From NCBI RefSeq assembly GCF_021245725.1, contig NZ_JAJGSX010000018.1, positions 80,828-144,827 of the forward strand: 64,000 bases of DNA. Direction: 5' to 3'. Both the position numbers and the translations under genes were made by a program. This DNA is from Pseudonocardia sp. TRM90224. GTDB taxonomy: Bacteria; Actinomycetota; Actinomycetes; Mycobacteriales; Pseudonocardiaceae. Shown here one piece after another: positions 1 through 8,257 of this stretch. The notes below the pieces were generated by a model. That model was not told where the DNA came from. It did no database searches and saw nothing but the letters and a program-made list of their open reading frames with translations. Every line of letters starts with the position of its first letter. The first letter of the stretch is position 1.

Positions 1-688
1 AGCCCTGCTCGCCACCGCGCAGCAGCCCGTACGTCAGCAGCCCGAGCGACCCGATGAGCAGCAGCGTCCCGGCCCGGTCCAGCGGCTTCGGGTCGGGCGA
101 GCAGACGTCGGACGGCAGCACCCGCCACGCCAGCACCAGCGCGCCGATCCCGAACGGGATGTTGATCAGGAACATCGACCGCCAGCCCAGCGTGTCCACC
201 AGCACGCCGCCGAGCAGCGGCGCGACCAGCCCGGCGGCGCTGGCCAGCGAGCCCCACTTGGCGATCGCCATCGCCCGCGCGCTGCCCTCGTACGCGTGGC
301 TGATCAGCGGCAACGCGTTCACCATCAGGATCGCGCCGCCGATGCCCTGCACCGCGCGGGCGGCGTCGAGCTGCACGATGTCACCGGCGAGACCGCACGC
401 CAGCGACGCGAGCGTGAAGAGTGCGAGGCCCCCGAGGTGGACCCGGCGCCGGCCCCAGCGGTCGGAGAGGCTGCCGACGGCCTGGTTCACCGCGCCCATC
501 GTGATGACGTAGGCGACGACGACCCACTGCACGCCCGCGAGCGGACCGCCGAGATCGGCGTGGATCGCGGGCAGGCCGATCGTGACGATGGTCAGGTCGA
601 TCACGACCAGCCCGCTGCCGATGGCGACCAGCCCGAGCACGGCTCGCGCCCGCGGCGTGACGGGCTCGGTTGACGGCGTCGAACGCAC
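1..688 (-). CDS. MFS drug-efflux transporter, DHA2 (EmrB/QacA) type, partial
   Basis: The N-terminal 229 residues are present; the gene runs off the left edge. It is an inner-membrane, proton-driven exporter of the major facilitator superfamily. The first membrane segment contains GLVVIDLTIVTIGLP, with the acidic residue usual in 14-helix DHA2 pumps. The loop after helix 2 carries motif A (GSLSDRWGRRR). Further hydrophobic helices follow, ending at LLTYGLLRGGEQG. I chose the GTG at 688 because GGGAGG lies 7 nt upstream and the reading frame then opens straight into helix 1. A longer ORF in another frame covers the same stretch and looks like a shadow. The gene lies 107 bp downstream of the P450 on the same strand, so the two are probably co-transcribed under the TetR at 2064. 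The exported substrate is unknown. Confidence 0.85.
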   Translation of the reverse strand, partial: MRSTPSTEPVTPRARAVLGLVAIGSGLVVIDLTIVTIGLPAIHADLGGPLAGVQWVVVAYVITMGAVNQAVGSLSDRWGRRRVHLGGLALFTLASLACGLAGDIVQLDAARAVQGIGGAILMVNALPLISHAYEGSARAMAIAKWGSLASAAGLVAPLLGGVLVDTLGWRSMFLINIPFGIGALVLAWRVLPSDVCSPDPKPLDRAGTLLLIGSLGLLTYGLLRGGEQG

Positions 689-795
689 CCTGCATACCTC
701 CCTGCCGAACGAACTCGGCGAGAACGCTATGCAGCCCCTCGCTGACTCGAACCGCGTACGCAGCCAAGCCGTATCGCGTTCCGGCCAAACCGGCG

Positions 796-1974
796 TCACC
801 AGGTGACGTGGACGGCCACCGGGCCGGTGTCGGCGTGGGCACGGACCCACTCGATGTCGTGCACGGAGCCGACCAGCCGCAGGTCCGGGAGCTGTCGCGA
901 CAACGCGGCCAGGGCCACCCCGAGCTCCAGCCTGGCCAACGCCGCCCCGAGGCAGTGGTGCGGGCCGCGGCCGAAGGCGAGCTGGCGGTCCACCTCCCGC
1001 TGGAAACGGCCGGGGTCGAACCGGTCGGGATCGGCGAAGTGCTCCGGGTCGCGGGCAGCCGCACCGAGCCGGGCGAGCACCAGGTCACCCGCCCGGATCC
1101 GGACCCCGGCCAGCTCGACATCGGCGTGCGCCCACCGCGGGAAGACCTCGCCGATCAACCCGATCTGCATCCGCGCGACCTCCTCGACGGTTGCAGCCAG
1201 CTCGTCCGGCGGCGCGATGCCGACCTTCGCGAACCGCCCCTCCGTGACGAGCAGGGTCGCGCCGACGGCGATCGCATTGGTCGCGGTGAGGTAGCCGGAC
1301 GCCAGCACGGTGAGCGCGAGCGTGGTCAGCTCGGCGTCGTCCAAGCGCCCGTCGTCGGTGTCGCGCACGGTGATCAACGCGCTGAGCAGATCGTCGCCGA
1401 GCGACCCGCGTTTGGCCGCGACCAGTCCCGCGACATACGCGCCGAACTCCGCCCACGCCTGCTGCACACCTGCTTCGGCGGCGCCGGCGACGAAGTCGGC
1501 CCGGCTCGCCGCGTCGGCGAGCGCGCGGAACCGCTCCCGGTCGGTCGGCACCACCCCGAGCAGCTCCGCGATCACCCCGATCGAGAGCGGCGCGGCGAAG
1601 TCGGCGACCAGGTCGGCGGGCGGCCCGGTGTCCTCGACCCCGGCGGCGAGCTCGGCCGCCAGCTCCTCGACGCGGGGCCGCAGCGCCTCTACCCGGCGCG
1701 GTGTGAACGCCTTGCCGACCAGGCGCCGCAACCGCGAGTGCGGTTCGCCGTCCTGCAGCAGGGTCGCGCCGCCTTCGCCGCCCGTGCCCGGCGCCGCGAC
1801 GCCGAACCGCGGGTCGCCGAGCACGGCCGCGACCGCGTCGTACGAGGTCACCAGCCAGGCCGGGCGACCGTCGGCGGTGGTCACGGCGGCCACCGGAGCC
1901 TCGGCCCGCAGCTCGGCGTAGGCCGGTGGTGGTTGGAGCGGCTCGGGGAGATCGAGCGGGAGGGTCCTGGTCAT
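796..1974 (-). CDS. cytochrome P450 monooxygenase
   Basis: This is a soluble bacterial class-I P450 of 392 aa, the usual length. The haem-thiolate loop is FGRGPHHCLGAALARLE (about residue 335), and the K-helix ExxR is EVAR (about 265). The I-helix is unusual. The common AGxET is replaced by ASGYLTATN (about 221), so the acidic residue of the acid-alcohol pair is Leu while a Thr remains. This may alter proton delivery or indicate an atypical reaction. The ATG at 1974 is preferred over GTG 1983 because AAAGG stands 8 nt before it. The gene diverges from a TetR gene across two palindromes and is followed by an MFS pump. No ferredoxin lies beside it; the nearest is at 6823. The substrate is unknown. 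Confidence 0.92.
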   Translation of the reverse strand: MTRTLPLDLPEPLQPPPAYAELRAEAPVAAVTTADGRPAWLVTSYDAVAAVLGDPRFGVAAPGTGGEGGATLLQDGEPHSRLRRLVGKAFTPRRVEALRPRVEELAAELAAGVEDTGPPADLVADFAAPLSIGVIAELLGVVPTDRERFRALADAASRADFVAGAAEAGVQQAWAEFGAYVAGLVAAKRGSLGDDLLSALITVRDTDDGRLDDAELTTLALTVLASGYLTATNAIAVGATLLVTEGRFAKVGIAPPDELAATVEEVARMQIGLIGEVFPRWAHADVELAGVRIRAGDLVLARLGAAARDPEHFADPDRFDPGRFQREVDRQLAFGRGPHHCLGAALARLELGVALAALSRQLPDLRLVGSVHDIEWVRAHADTGPVAVHVTW

Positions 1975-1989
1975 CGTCAGCACCTTTCG

Positions 1990-2015
1990 TTTTACGTTGC
2001 AGTCGCAATGTAAAA
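1990..2015. promoter_or_regulatory. TetR operator, copy 1
   Basis: An inverted repeat with 11-bp arms, TTTTACGTTGC-N4-GCAATGTAAAA, one mismatch between arms. It lies 15 bp upstream of the P450 start and 49 bp upstream of the divergent TetR start. The geometry suits autoregulation plus control of the P450 and pump genes. Confidence 0.7.
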
Positions 2016-2027
2016 CAGATGCGGCGG

Positions 2028-2053
2028 TTTTTCAATGCAGGTGCACTGTGAAA
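2028..2053. promoter_or_regulatory. TetR operator, copy 2 (degenerate)
   Basis: Same 11-N4-11 layout as the site at 1990: TTTTTCAATGC-N4-GCACTGTGAAA, three arm mismatches. The two centres are 38 bp apart. The weaker symmetry suggests a lower-affinity second site, just upstream of the TetR start codon at 2064. Confidence 0.5.
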
Positions 2054-2063
2054 GCATGGCCCC

Positions 2064-2648
2064 ATGCCGAAGGTGGTCGACCACCACGAACGCCGCACCC
2101 GGATCGCCGCCGCGCTGCTCCAGGTCGCCGCCGACCGCGGGATCGAGGCGGTCAGCCTGCGGCACGTCGCCACCGAGGCCGGCGTCTCGTCCGGGATGGT
2201 GCAGCACTACTTCCGCACCAAGGACGAGATGATGACGTTCGCGCTGGCGGTGGTCGCCGAGAACGTCATGGCCCGGATGGCCGGCCAGCCCGTGGCGGAG
2301 ACGCCCGCCGCGATGATCCGGGCGCTCGTGATCGAGCTGCTGCCCTTCGACGAGCAGCGGCGGATCGAGGGCCGCGTGCTGCTGGCGTTCCACGCGCACG
2401 CCACGAACAACCCGACCATCGCGGCGCTGCTGCGCGAGAACGCCGACCAGCTCCGGACGTACCTCGCCGAGCGGATCCGGACCGAGCAGGCGGCGGGGAC
2501 GACCACCGCCGCCCTCGACGCGGGCCACATCGCCACAGGGCTGCTCGCGCTGGCCGACGGGCTCGGCGTCAACGTCCTCGTCGAGCACTACACCGCCGAC
2601 GAGGCGCTCGCGACGTTCGACGCGTACCTGACGGCCGTGCTCGGTTGA
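2064..2648 (+). CDS. TetR-family transcriptional regulator
   Basis: A one-component repressor of 194 aa. The N-terminal TetR DNA-binding domain (residues 8-55) contains the helix-turn-helix LRHVATEAGVSSGMVQHYF. The C-terminal half is all-helical and BetI-like and should bind a ligand and form the dimer. It is transcribed away from the P450 at 1974, and the 89-bp gap holds two matching palindromes, so it probably controls itself, the P450 and the MFS pump. The N-terminus (MPKVVDHHERR) closely resembles that of the TetR at 11721 (MPKIVDHDERR). The two may be paralogues sensing related compounds. The inducer is unknown. Confidence 0.9.
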   Translation: MPKVVDHHERRTRIAAALLQVAADRGIEAVSLRHVATEAGVSSGMVQHYFRTKDEMMTFALAVVAENVMARMAGQPVAETPAAMIRALVIELLPFDEQRRIEGRVLLAFHAHATNNPTIAALLRENADQLRTYLAERIRTEQAAGTTTAALDAGHIATGLLALADGLGVNVLVEHYTADEALATFDAYLTAVLG

Positions 2649-2673
2649 CGCTTCCCGCGTACGCTTGGCTCCC

Positions 2674-3441
2674 GTGTCGATTTCCGGCCAGCTGCTGCGG
2701 ATCGTGCAGCCGCCGATGGGTGCGGCGCTCGTCGCCACCATCGCGCTCGGGAGGAGCGCGACGGGGCACGAGCACGCGCACGTCGGGCTGCACCAGATCG
2801 CGTGGGCACGCACGGGCGTGCTGCGCATCTCGATCGGCCCGACCACGTGGGTGCTGCCACCGAGCCGCGCGCTGTGGATCCCCGCCGACGTGCCGCACCG
2901 CACATCCGCCCCGACCCCGACCTCGCTGCAGAGCATCTACCTGCGTCGCGAGCGCTGCCCCGACCGCTGGACGGAGCCGACGGTGCTCGCGGTCGGCCCG
3001 CTGCTCGCGGCGTTGATCGACCACCTGTGCACGGTCGACCTCGGCGACGCGGAACGGGCCCGCGCCGAGGAGGTGCTGCTCGACCAGCTCGCGCCGGCGC
3101 CGGTCGCGTCCGTCGAGCTGGTGTGGCCGGTCGACGGCCGGGCGCGGGCGGTCGCCGACGCCCTCGCGGCCGACCCCACCGACCAGCGCGACACCGCTGC
3201 GCTCGCCCGCATGGCCGGCACCAGCGAGCGCACCCTCACCCGGCTGTTCCAGCAGGAGACCGGGTTCGGCCCCGGCCGGTGGCGCACCCGGCTCAGGGTG
3301 CGCCACGCGCTGGAACTGCTGGCCACGGGCGTGCCGGTGGGGGCGGTCGCGAACCGGGTCGGCTACGGGACGTCGAGCGCGTTCGTAGCGGCGTTCCGGC
3401 GAGAACTGGGGGCCACCCCCGCAGCGATCTTCGGAAGCTGA
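2674..3441 (+). CDS. AraC-family transcriptional regulator with cupin sensor
   Basis: About 255 aa. The N-terminal cupin region contains HEHAHVGLHQIAWA and a later WVLPPSRALWIPADVPH, typical of the small-ligand domain of AraC regulators. The C-terminal HTH_18 domain is complete, with two helix-turn-helices: DTAALARMAGTSERTLTRLF and VGAVANRVGYGTSSAFVAAF. It lies 25 bp after the TetR gene on the same strand and may be read from that promoter. The start is uncertain: GTG 2674 is the best fit, TTG 2665 is also in frame, and neither has a clear ribosome-binding site. The target genes cannot be told from the sequence. Confidence 0.85.
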   Translation: MSISGQLLRIVQPPMGAALVATIALGRSATGHEHAHVGLHQIAWARTGVLRISIGPTTWVLPPSRALWIPADVPHRTSAPTPTSLQSIYLRRERCPDRWTEPTVLAVGPLLAALIDHLCTVDLGDAERARAEEVLLDQLAPAPVASVELVWPVDGRARAVADALAADPTDQRDTAALARMAGTSERTLTRLFQQETGFGPGRWRTRLRVRHALELLATGVPVGAVANRVGYGTSSAFVAAFRRELGATPAAIFGS

Positions 3442-3476
3442 CCACGACCACCCGAAGGCGCCGGCCAGGTCGGTTG

Positions 3477-4364
3477 CTACCGGCGGACGAGGGGCAGCGT
3501 CGCGCAGTGCAGCCCGCCGGGGAAGCGGGTGATCTCGGAGAAGTCGACCATCACGGGCGTGATGCCGCGGCGGCGCAGCTCCTCGGCGATGCGCTCGTCC
3601 GTGTGCTGGACGACGAGCCGGTCGGGTCCGAGCGCGACGGTGTTCACCGCTAGCCCGCGCACCTCTTCCGCGGTGACCTCGATCAGGTCGAAGCGCGACT
3701 CCAGGTACTCGCGGCTCTTCGCGGTGAACGCCGCCGGGTTGTAGAGCCCGACCTCCGGCGAGGCCAGCGTGAAGTGCACGTCGAGGTGCACGACGGCGAG
3801 CTGGTCGAACTCCAGCGCAACGACGTCGCGCCTGATGCCGGCCGCCACCAGCGCCGCGCGGAACGACTCGACGCCGGCTTCGTCGGTGCTCTCCCCGCGC
3901 CCCACCAGCACGTCGTCCTTCGTGACGAGCACGTCGCCGCCCTCGATGGTGCCGCTCTCCAGCTCGTGCACCTTCGACAGCCGCGGCAGCAGCGACGCCA
4001 GCCCCTTCTGCTCGCCGCGCCGGAACTCCGTCGCCGGTCGGGCGAGGAAGAACGTGTCGTCGACGGCGAACCCCATGTCCCGCGTGTAGAGCTGCAGCGC
4101 GCAGTCGACGTCGTCGGCCCAGTGCACGGTCACGCCGTGCGCCTCGAGCAGGGTCACCAGCCCGGCGTGCTGCTTCGCCGCGACCTCCGCGTCGGGCTCC
4201 TCGAGGCGGAACCGGCTGATGAAGTCGGCGGTGAACTCGTCCAGCTCCGCGGGCTCCTCGCCGAGGATCTCCTTCAGTGTGAAGGGCTTGTGCGGCCCGA
4301 GCAGCACCTCGCGCAGCTCCCCCACGTCGCTGCTGACGCCGATCTCGATGGTCGATCCGCTCAT
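3477..4364 (-). CDS. amidinohydrolase of the dimethylargininase/arginine deiminase superfamily, copy 1
   Basis: 295 aa, close to dimethylarginine dimethylaminohydrolases and shorter than arginine deiminases (about 410). The pentein-fold catalytic set is visible: substrate-site TRD (YTRDMGFAVDD), Glu in GTIEGGDVLV, His in VVHLDVHFT, and the C-terminal nucleophile Cys in GGLHCATLPLVR. Enzymes of this type hydrolyse a guanidino carbon to give a ureido group plus an amine or ammonia. The ATG at 4364 has GGAGAG before it and overlaps the M20 stop by 4 nt, so the two are translationally coupled. It is the last gene of a nine-gene operon. A 293-aa paralogue lies at 12314. The true substrate, such as a methylated arginine or another guanidino acid, is not decided by sequence. 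Confidence 0.85.
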   Translation of the reverse strand: MSGSTIEIGVSSDVGELREVLLGPHKPFTLKEILGEEPAELDEFTADFISRFRLEEPDAEVAAKQHAGLVTLLEAHGVTVHWADDVDCALQLYTRDMGFAVDDTFFLARPATEFRRGEQKGLASLLPRLSKVHELESGTIEGGDVLVTKDDVLVGRGESTDEAGVESFRAALVAAGIRRDVVALEFDQLAVVHLDVHFTLASPEVGLYNPAAFTAKSREYLESRFDLIEVTAEEVRGLAVNTVALGPDRLVVQHTDERIAEELRRRGITPVMVDFSEITRFPGGLHCATLPLVRR

Positions 4365-5509
4365 GTCTCTCCGTTCGTCGTGATGCTTGCCAGCAGCCGC
4401 CTCGTGACGGCGGTGTGCAGTGCGACCCCGTGCTCCAGCGCCTGCTCGTCGATGAGCAGGCGCGGCGAGTGCACCGGGCCGGACGGAAGGTGCGCGGCCC
4501 CCGCGCCGAGGAAGGCCATCGCGCCGGGCACCCCAGCGAGCACCGCGGAGAAGTCCTCCGAGGCCATCACCGGAGTGGGCAGCTCGTGCACCATGAGGTA
4601 CTCCCGCGCGGCGGCCCCGACGTGCGCGGCGACGGCGGCGTCGTTGACCGTCACGCCGCACGGGTTGCTCCAGAGCACCGCGGCATCGGCGTCGTGCGCG
4701 GCCGCGATGCCGGCCACGACGCTGTCGAGCCGCGTGCGCACCGCGGCCCGGGTCGGCTCCGAGACCGCGCGGACGGTCCCCGCGAGCTCCGCCGTGCTCG
4801 GCAGGACGTTGGGCGCGTCGCCGGCCTTGATCCGGCCGACGGTGAGCACCGCGGGATCCCACGCGTCGGCCGTCGCGGGCACGACCGTCGCCAGCTGGCC
4901 GACGATCGCGCAGGCCACGGTGATCGGGTCGACGGCCTCGTGCGGGACGGAGCCATGCCCGCCCGAACCGCGCACGACGATCGTGAAGACGTCCGCGGAG
5001 GCCATCAGCGGGCCTGCCCGCAGCGCCACCGAGCCGGTCGGCAGCTGCGGGGTGACGTGCAGGGCGAACGCGGCGTCGACGCCGTCGAGCAGGCCCTCCT
5101 CGACCATCGCCGCGGCCCCGCCCGCGCCCTCCTCCCCCGGCTGGAACGCGAACACCACGCGGCCGGCCAGCTCGTTGCGCTGCGCGGCCAGCACGTGCGC
5201 GGCACCGAGCAGCATCGCCGTGTGCGCGTCGTGACCGCAGGCGTGCATGGCGCCGGGTACCTCCGACGCGAAGGCCAGCCCGGTCTCCTCCCACACCGGC
5301 AGCGCGTCGGTGTCGGCGCGCAACAACACCGTCGGGCCGGGCCGCGCGCCCTCCAGCGTCGCGACGACCGAGGTCAGCCGCTCGCCGGTGCGGACCTCCA
5401 GCTCGAGACCAGCGAGCGCGGCGAGCACAACCGATTGCGCGTACGGGTTGAGCAGCCCGATCTCGGGCCGCCGGTGCAGCACCCTCCGCACCTCGACGAC
5501 ATCGATCAC
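4361..5509 (-). CDS. M20-family metallo-amidohydrolase (hippurate/N-acyl amino acid hydrolase type)
   Basis: About 382 aa, a cytoplasmic di-metal amidohydrolase of the M20D type (IAA-amino acid and hippurate hydrolases). Metal-binding segments are MHACGHDAHTAML, PGEEGAGGAA (catalytic/bridging Glu pair), the His of FALHVTP, and HSPRLL near the C-terminus. The inserted dimerisation domain includes GSGGHGSVPHEAVDP. The GTG at 5509 overlaps the upstream stop as GTGA, which fixes the start, although the frame stays open to 5623. It should cleave an amide bond of a small N-acyl amino acid. Its position just before the amidinohydrolase suggests it removes an acyl group before or after guanidino cleavage. 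The exact substrate is unknown. Confidence 0.88.
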   Translation of the reverse strand: MIDVVEVRRVLHRRPEIGLLNPYAQSVVLAALAGLELEVRTGERLTSVVATLEGARPGPTVLLRADTDALPVWEETGLAFASEVPGAMHACGHDAHTAMLLGAAHVLAAQRNELAGRVVFAFQPGEEGAGGAAAMVEEGLLDGVDAAFALHVTPQLPTGSVALRAGPLMASADVFTIVVRGSGGHGSVPHEAVDPITVACAIVGQLATVVPATADAWDPAVLTVGRIKAGDAPNVLPSTAELAGTVRAVSEPTRAAVRTRLDSVVAGIAAAHDADAAVLWSNPCGVTVNDAAVAAHVGAAAREYLMVHELPTPVMASEDFSAVLAGVPGAMAFLGAGAAHLPSGPVHSPRLLIDEQALEHGVALHTAVTRRLLASITTNGET

Positions 5510-6348
5510 GGCGCAGCCCGGACTGCAAGGATCCGCTCGTAGAGCCGCGCCCAACCCGGGTGGGCATCGAGCACAGACAGACGCTCGTGGTCCGGGCGCC
5601 CGGCGAGTGCACCCGCGACGCACGCCCAGAACGTCGGTTCCGGGTTGTCGCCGAACCCCCGCTGGATCTCACGCAGGTCCGCGACCACCGCGTCGAGACT
5701 GGTCCCAGCGACGATCCCCTGGATCGCGGCCCGCATGCGCCGGTCGGCGTGCTGGAGTGCGGCCAGCCGCCCCAGCTCGACCAGCGGCTGATGATGGTCG
5801 TCGACCCGGACGTCGACGAGCCGCTCACCGCCCGGCTCACCATCGACGACGAGCAGCGCGGCCGACTGCCTGCCGCGTACGTCACCGCCGAGCTTCTCGC
5901 CGGCCCGCAACGCGTCGAGCAGCCGGGACGCGAGGTCGCCTGTGGAAAGACCGAACCGCTCGGCCATCGCCGTCCAGATGCCGTCGGCGGCGAGCATGTT
6001 GCCCTGCGCCACCACCCCGTCGCCGGTGGCGGTGCCGGCGAACGGGACGCACGCGGTGCCCGTCCGGCCGGCCGCGGCACCGCGGGTGTCGACCAGGCCG
6101 ACCTGCCGCAGCGGCGCCTGGTCGTCGGCGCCCAGCAGCCGCCGCACCGCGTCCGGCGGCGCGACCCCGGCCACCAGCATGGCGGTCAGCTCGGCCGAGT
6201 GCGCCGCTCCGGGGATCGACTGCGTGACGCCGGCCCCGACCCCCGCGACGGCCCACGGCGCCGCCGCGCCCACGGCGAACGCGTGCGACGCGACCGCCAC
6301 CCCCAGCTGCCCGGTGCGGTCGCACCGGGCGGCGATCGAGAACGTCAT
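5506..6348 (-). CDS. DUF1028-family protein (probable Ntn-hydrolase fold)
   Basis: 280 aa. It starts MTFSIAARCDRTGQLGVAVA and continues HAFAVGAAAPWAVAGVGAG, the classic opening of DUF1028. Proteins of this family are thought to have the N-terminal-nucleophile hydrolase fold, so the Thr exposed by loss of Met1 could be catalytic; this is inference from the family. A GNMLA segment and a helical C-terminal half follow. The start is set by the ATGA overlap with the SnoaL-like stop. Family members often sit beside amidohydrolases and amino-acid catabolic genes, as here. A role in an amide or imine hydrolysis step of the operon is plausible but untested. Confidence 0.82.
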   Translation of the reverse strand: MTFSIAARCDRTGQLGVAVASHAFAVGAAAPWAVAGVGAGVTQSIPGAAHSAELTAMLVAGVAPPDAVRRLLGADDQAPLRQVGLVDTRGAAAGRTGTACVPFAGTATGDGVVAQGNMLAADGIWTAMAERFGLSTGDLASRLLDALRAGEKLGGDVRGRQSAALLVVDGEPGGERLVDVRVDDHHQPLVELGRLAALQHADRRMRAAIQGIVAGTSLDAVVADLREIQRGFGDNPEPTFWACVAGALAGRPDHERLSVLDAHPGWARLYERILAVRAAP

Positions 6349-6809
6349 GACCCGCCCATGACGCCCGGCTGGTGCGGCGAGCCGTGGTAGTGGACCATCT
6401 TCCAGTCGCCGTCGCGGCGCTGGTAGACCTCGGTGCTGCGGTAGGTCTGGTCGAGGTTGCCGCCGGCCTCGGCGCCGGCAGGGCCGAAGTCGATCACGAG
6501 CCGGCACATGTAGGAGACGACGGCGAGATCGCCGCTCAGCTCGTACCGCTCGTCCCACGCCGTCGAGACGGTCTCCTGTGTCGGCACGTCCGCCGCCATC
6601 ACGGTCAGCCGCTCCCAGAGGTCGACGATGCCGTCGACGCCGAAGAAGTTGCTGCCCATCGTGTTCCACATGACGAAGTCGTCGGGCCCACCGGGCGCGA
6701 TGTTCGCGCGCAGCCAGGCGATGTCGCCGACGGCGTTCGCGTCGACCCAGCCGCGGTGCAGCTCCTCGATGCGCCGCAGGTCGGCCTCGCGGGTGGTTGC
6801 TGTCGTCAT
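6345..6809 (-). CDS. SnoaL/NTF2-fold protein (nuclear transport factor 2 family)
   Basis: 154 aa, a single cone-shaped alpha+beta barrel domain. The N-terminal helix has RRIEELHRGWVDANAVGD, followed by a DFVMWNTMGSNFFGVDGIVDLW segment (the usual substrate-pocket strand) and the C-terminal strand VYQRRDGDWKMVHYHGSPH, which is characteristic of SnoaL_3/DUF4440 proteins. The fold serves both enzymes (isomerases, hydratases, small oxygenases) and non-catalytic binding proteins. It lies 13 bp after the ferredoxin gene and overlaps DUF1028 by 4 nt, so it is part of the operon. It may act on the product of the P450 or LLM oxidation. No catalytic residues can be assigned with confidence. Confidence 0.8.
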   Translation of the reverse strand: MTTATTREADLRRIEELHRGWVDANAVGDIAWLRANIAPGGPDDFVMWNTMGSNFFGVDGIVDLWERLTVMAADVPTQETVSTAWDERYELSGDLAVVSYMCRLVIDFGPAGAEAGGNLDQTYRSTEVYQRRDGDWKMVHYHGSPHQPGVMGGS

Positions 6810-6822
6810 TCCCGGTCTCCCT

Positions 6823-7014
6823 TCACGCCAGCCTGCGGATGGCCTGTGCCGGGCAGGCCTCGATGGCCTCCTCGGTCACGGGCACCCGATCGGCCGGGAC
6901 GTCGTCCTTCGTTGCCACCGCGTAGCCGAAGTCGTCGAGGTCGAAGACGTCGGGCGCGAGGTCGTAGCAGAGCGCGTAGGCGGCACATCGGGTGCCGTCG
7001 ACGTCCACACGCAT
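6823..7014 (-). CDS. small ferredoxin (single-cluster, P450-associated type)
   Basis: 63 aa. Three cysteines are arranged CAAYALC (C-x5-C) near residue 10 and ACPAQAI near residue 55. This is the pattern of [3Fe-4S] or [4Fe-4S] ferredoxins that serve bacterial P450s; the middle ligand position of a normal CxxCxxC is filled by Ala/Tyr. The acidic character (DLAPDVFDLDDFG) fits docking to a basic P450 face. It starts 1 nt after the NuoF-like stop. Together with that flavoprotein and the P450 at 8254 it forms a plausible electron chain: NADH, flavin, iron-sulfur protein, ferredoxin, P450. It could also serve the P450 at 796. Confidence 0.9.
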   Translation of the reverse strand: MRVDVDGTRCAAYALCYDLAPDVFDLDDFGYAVATKDDVPADRVPVTEEAIEACPAQAIRRLA

Positions 7015-7015
7015 G

Positions 7016-8257
7016 TCAGCTCTCCCTTCCATCTGGTGGGCACACCCGGAACCGGGTGGTGCCGTCGGCGCGGGGCAGCCGCGCGCAACGCGGGCACGGC
7101 GCGGCGAGGTGGGCCTCGACCTCGCCGGAGAAGTGGGCCAGCAGGCTCCCCGCGGCCGTCGCGGCGGCGTCGAGGGTTCCGCAGGCGCCACGGCCGCGGA
7201 GGTGCTGCGACCACTGCGCGAGCCGATCCAGCTGGTCGGGATCGGCCTCGGCGGTGCGCAGCCGTGCGACGACGCCGGCCATCGCACCGGTCCCCTTGAC
7301 GCAGCTGCCGCACTGCCCTGCGTTGGAACGGTCGAAGAACGCGAGCACGTCGGCAGCGGCGTCGACGGGGCAGTCGTCCGCGCCGAGCGCGATGAACGCG
7401 GCGCAGCCCAGCATGCTGCCGGACTCGCGCAGGCGGGTGTCCAGCAGCGGCAGCTCGGCCGCGCTCGGCGGCAGCAACCCACCGGAGAAGCCGCCGGCGA
7501 GGAACCCACGGGTGGCGTCGAGCCCGAACCGCTCGCACAGCTGCCCGAGCCGTGTGGTCGGCTCGGCCTCGGTGAGCACCGGTCGGGTCGCCCCACCGGA
7601 GAGCGTCACCATGACGTCGGTCCGCGGCGAGCGGGTGACCAGCGCGATCCTGGCCAGCGACTCGACGTTGAGCACGAGCGTCGGGCGGCCGCCGACCCCG
7701 CGCTCGAACGGGCGCGGCGGCTTGGCGGTCGGCTTCGCCGGGCCGCCGTCGATCGCGCGCACGACCGCCGTCTCCTCGCCGGAGACGAAGCCCGGCTCCG
7801 CCGCGAAGATCTCGACCGGCGCCCCACGTTCGGCGACCGCGGCCCGCATCGACGCCAGCGAGACCTCGTCGGAGGCGTAGAGCACCATCCGCTCCGCGCC
7901 GGCCGCACGCCTGGCCAGCAACATTCCCTCCAGCACGAGGTGCGGCCGGGTCCGCATGAGGTACCGGTCCTTGACGCTCGCCGGCTCGCCCTCTTCGCCG
8001 TTGGCGACGAGCACGCGCGGACCGGTCTCCGCCGCGACAGCCTTGACCTTCGTCAGGACCGGGAAGCCGGCACCGCCGCGACCACGCAGGTCGGTGGCCC
8101 ACAGCGCCGCCATGATCGCGACCGTCGTCCAGCCCGTCGCGCTGTCGCCGCCCCCGGCGAGGTGCTGCTCGTAGCACTCGCGGCCGCGTTCGTGGACCGC
8201 CCCGCCGGCGTGGCTCGATGCAACGACCAGCACGGGCTGGGTGCTCGGCGCGTTCAT
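7016..8257 (-). CDS. NuoF-like NADH-dependent flavoprotein, probable ferredoxin reductase
   Basis: 413 aa. It resembles the NADH-binding 51-kDa subunit of complex I. Visible are the glycine-rich GRGGAGFPVLTKVKAV (about residues 55-72), the FMN-site GEEGEPASVKDRYLM (about 86), SGEETAVVRAI, NVESLARI, the SLBB-like middle, and a C-terminal cysteine region. In NuoF the cluster loop is SCGKCxPC; here it is NAGQCGSC (about 313-320), so the first Cys is Ala. A later Cys (GRGACGT, about 353) is kept, and an extra CPRC occurs near 386. It is stand-alone, with no other complex I genes. It sits between a P450 (ATGA overlap) and a ferredoxin (1-nt gap), which argues for a role as the P450 redox partner. 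Its electron donor and cofactors are inferred from family. Confidence 0.82.
   Translation of the reverse strand: MNAPSTQPVLVVASSHAGGAVHERGRECYEQHLAGGGDSATGWTTVAIMAALWATDLRGRGGAGFPVLTKVKAVAAETGPRVLVANGEEGEPASVKDRYLMRTRPHLVLEGMLLARRAAGAERMVLYASDEVSLASMRAAVAERGAPVEIFAAEPGFVSGEETAVVRAIDGGPAKPTAKPPRPFERGVGGRPTLVLNVESLARIALVTRSPRTDVMVTLSGGATRPVLTEAEPTTRLGQLCERFGLDATRGFLAGGFSGGLLPPSAAELPLLDTRLRESGSMLGCAAFIALGADDCPVDAAADVLAFFDRSNAGQCGSCVKGTGAMAGVVARLRTAEADPDQLDRLAQWSQHLRGRGACGTLDAAATAAGSLLAHFSGEVEAHLAAPCPRCARLPRADGTTRFRVCPPDGRES

Noticed and set aside
3477..6080. Open frame of 867 codons on the minus strand
   Set aside because: Only its last 295 codons are a real protein (amidinohydrolase). The rest is out-of-frame Arg/Gly/Ala-rich translation across the M20 and DUF1028 genes.
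7016..8257. Fragment of a complex I (nuo) operon
   Set aside because: No other nuo genes are present, the cluster loop is altered, and both neighbours are P450-system genes.
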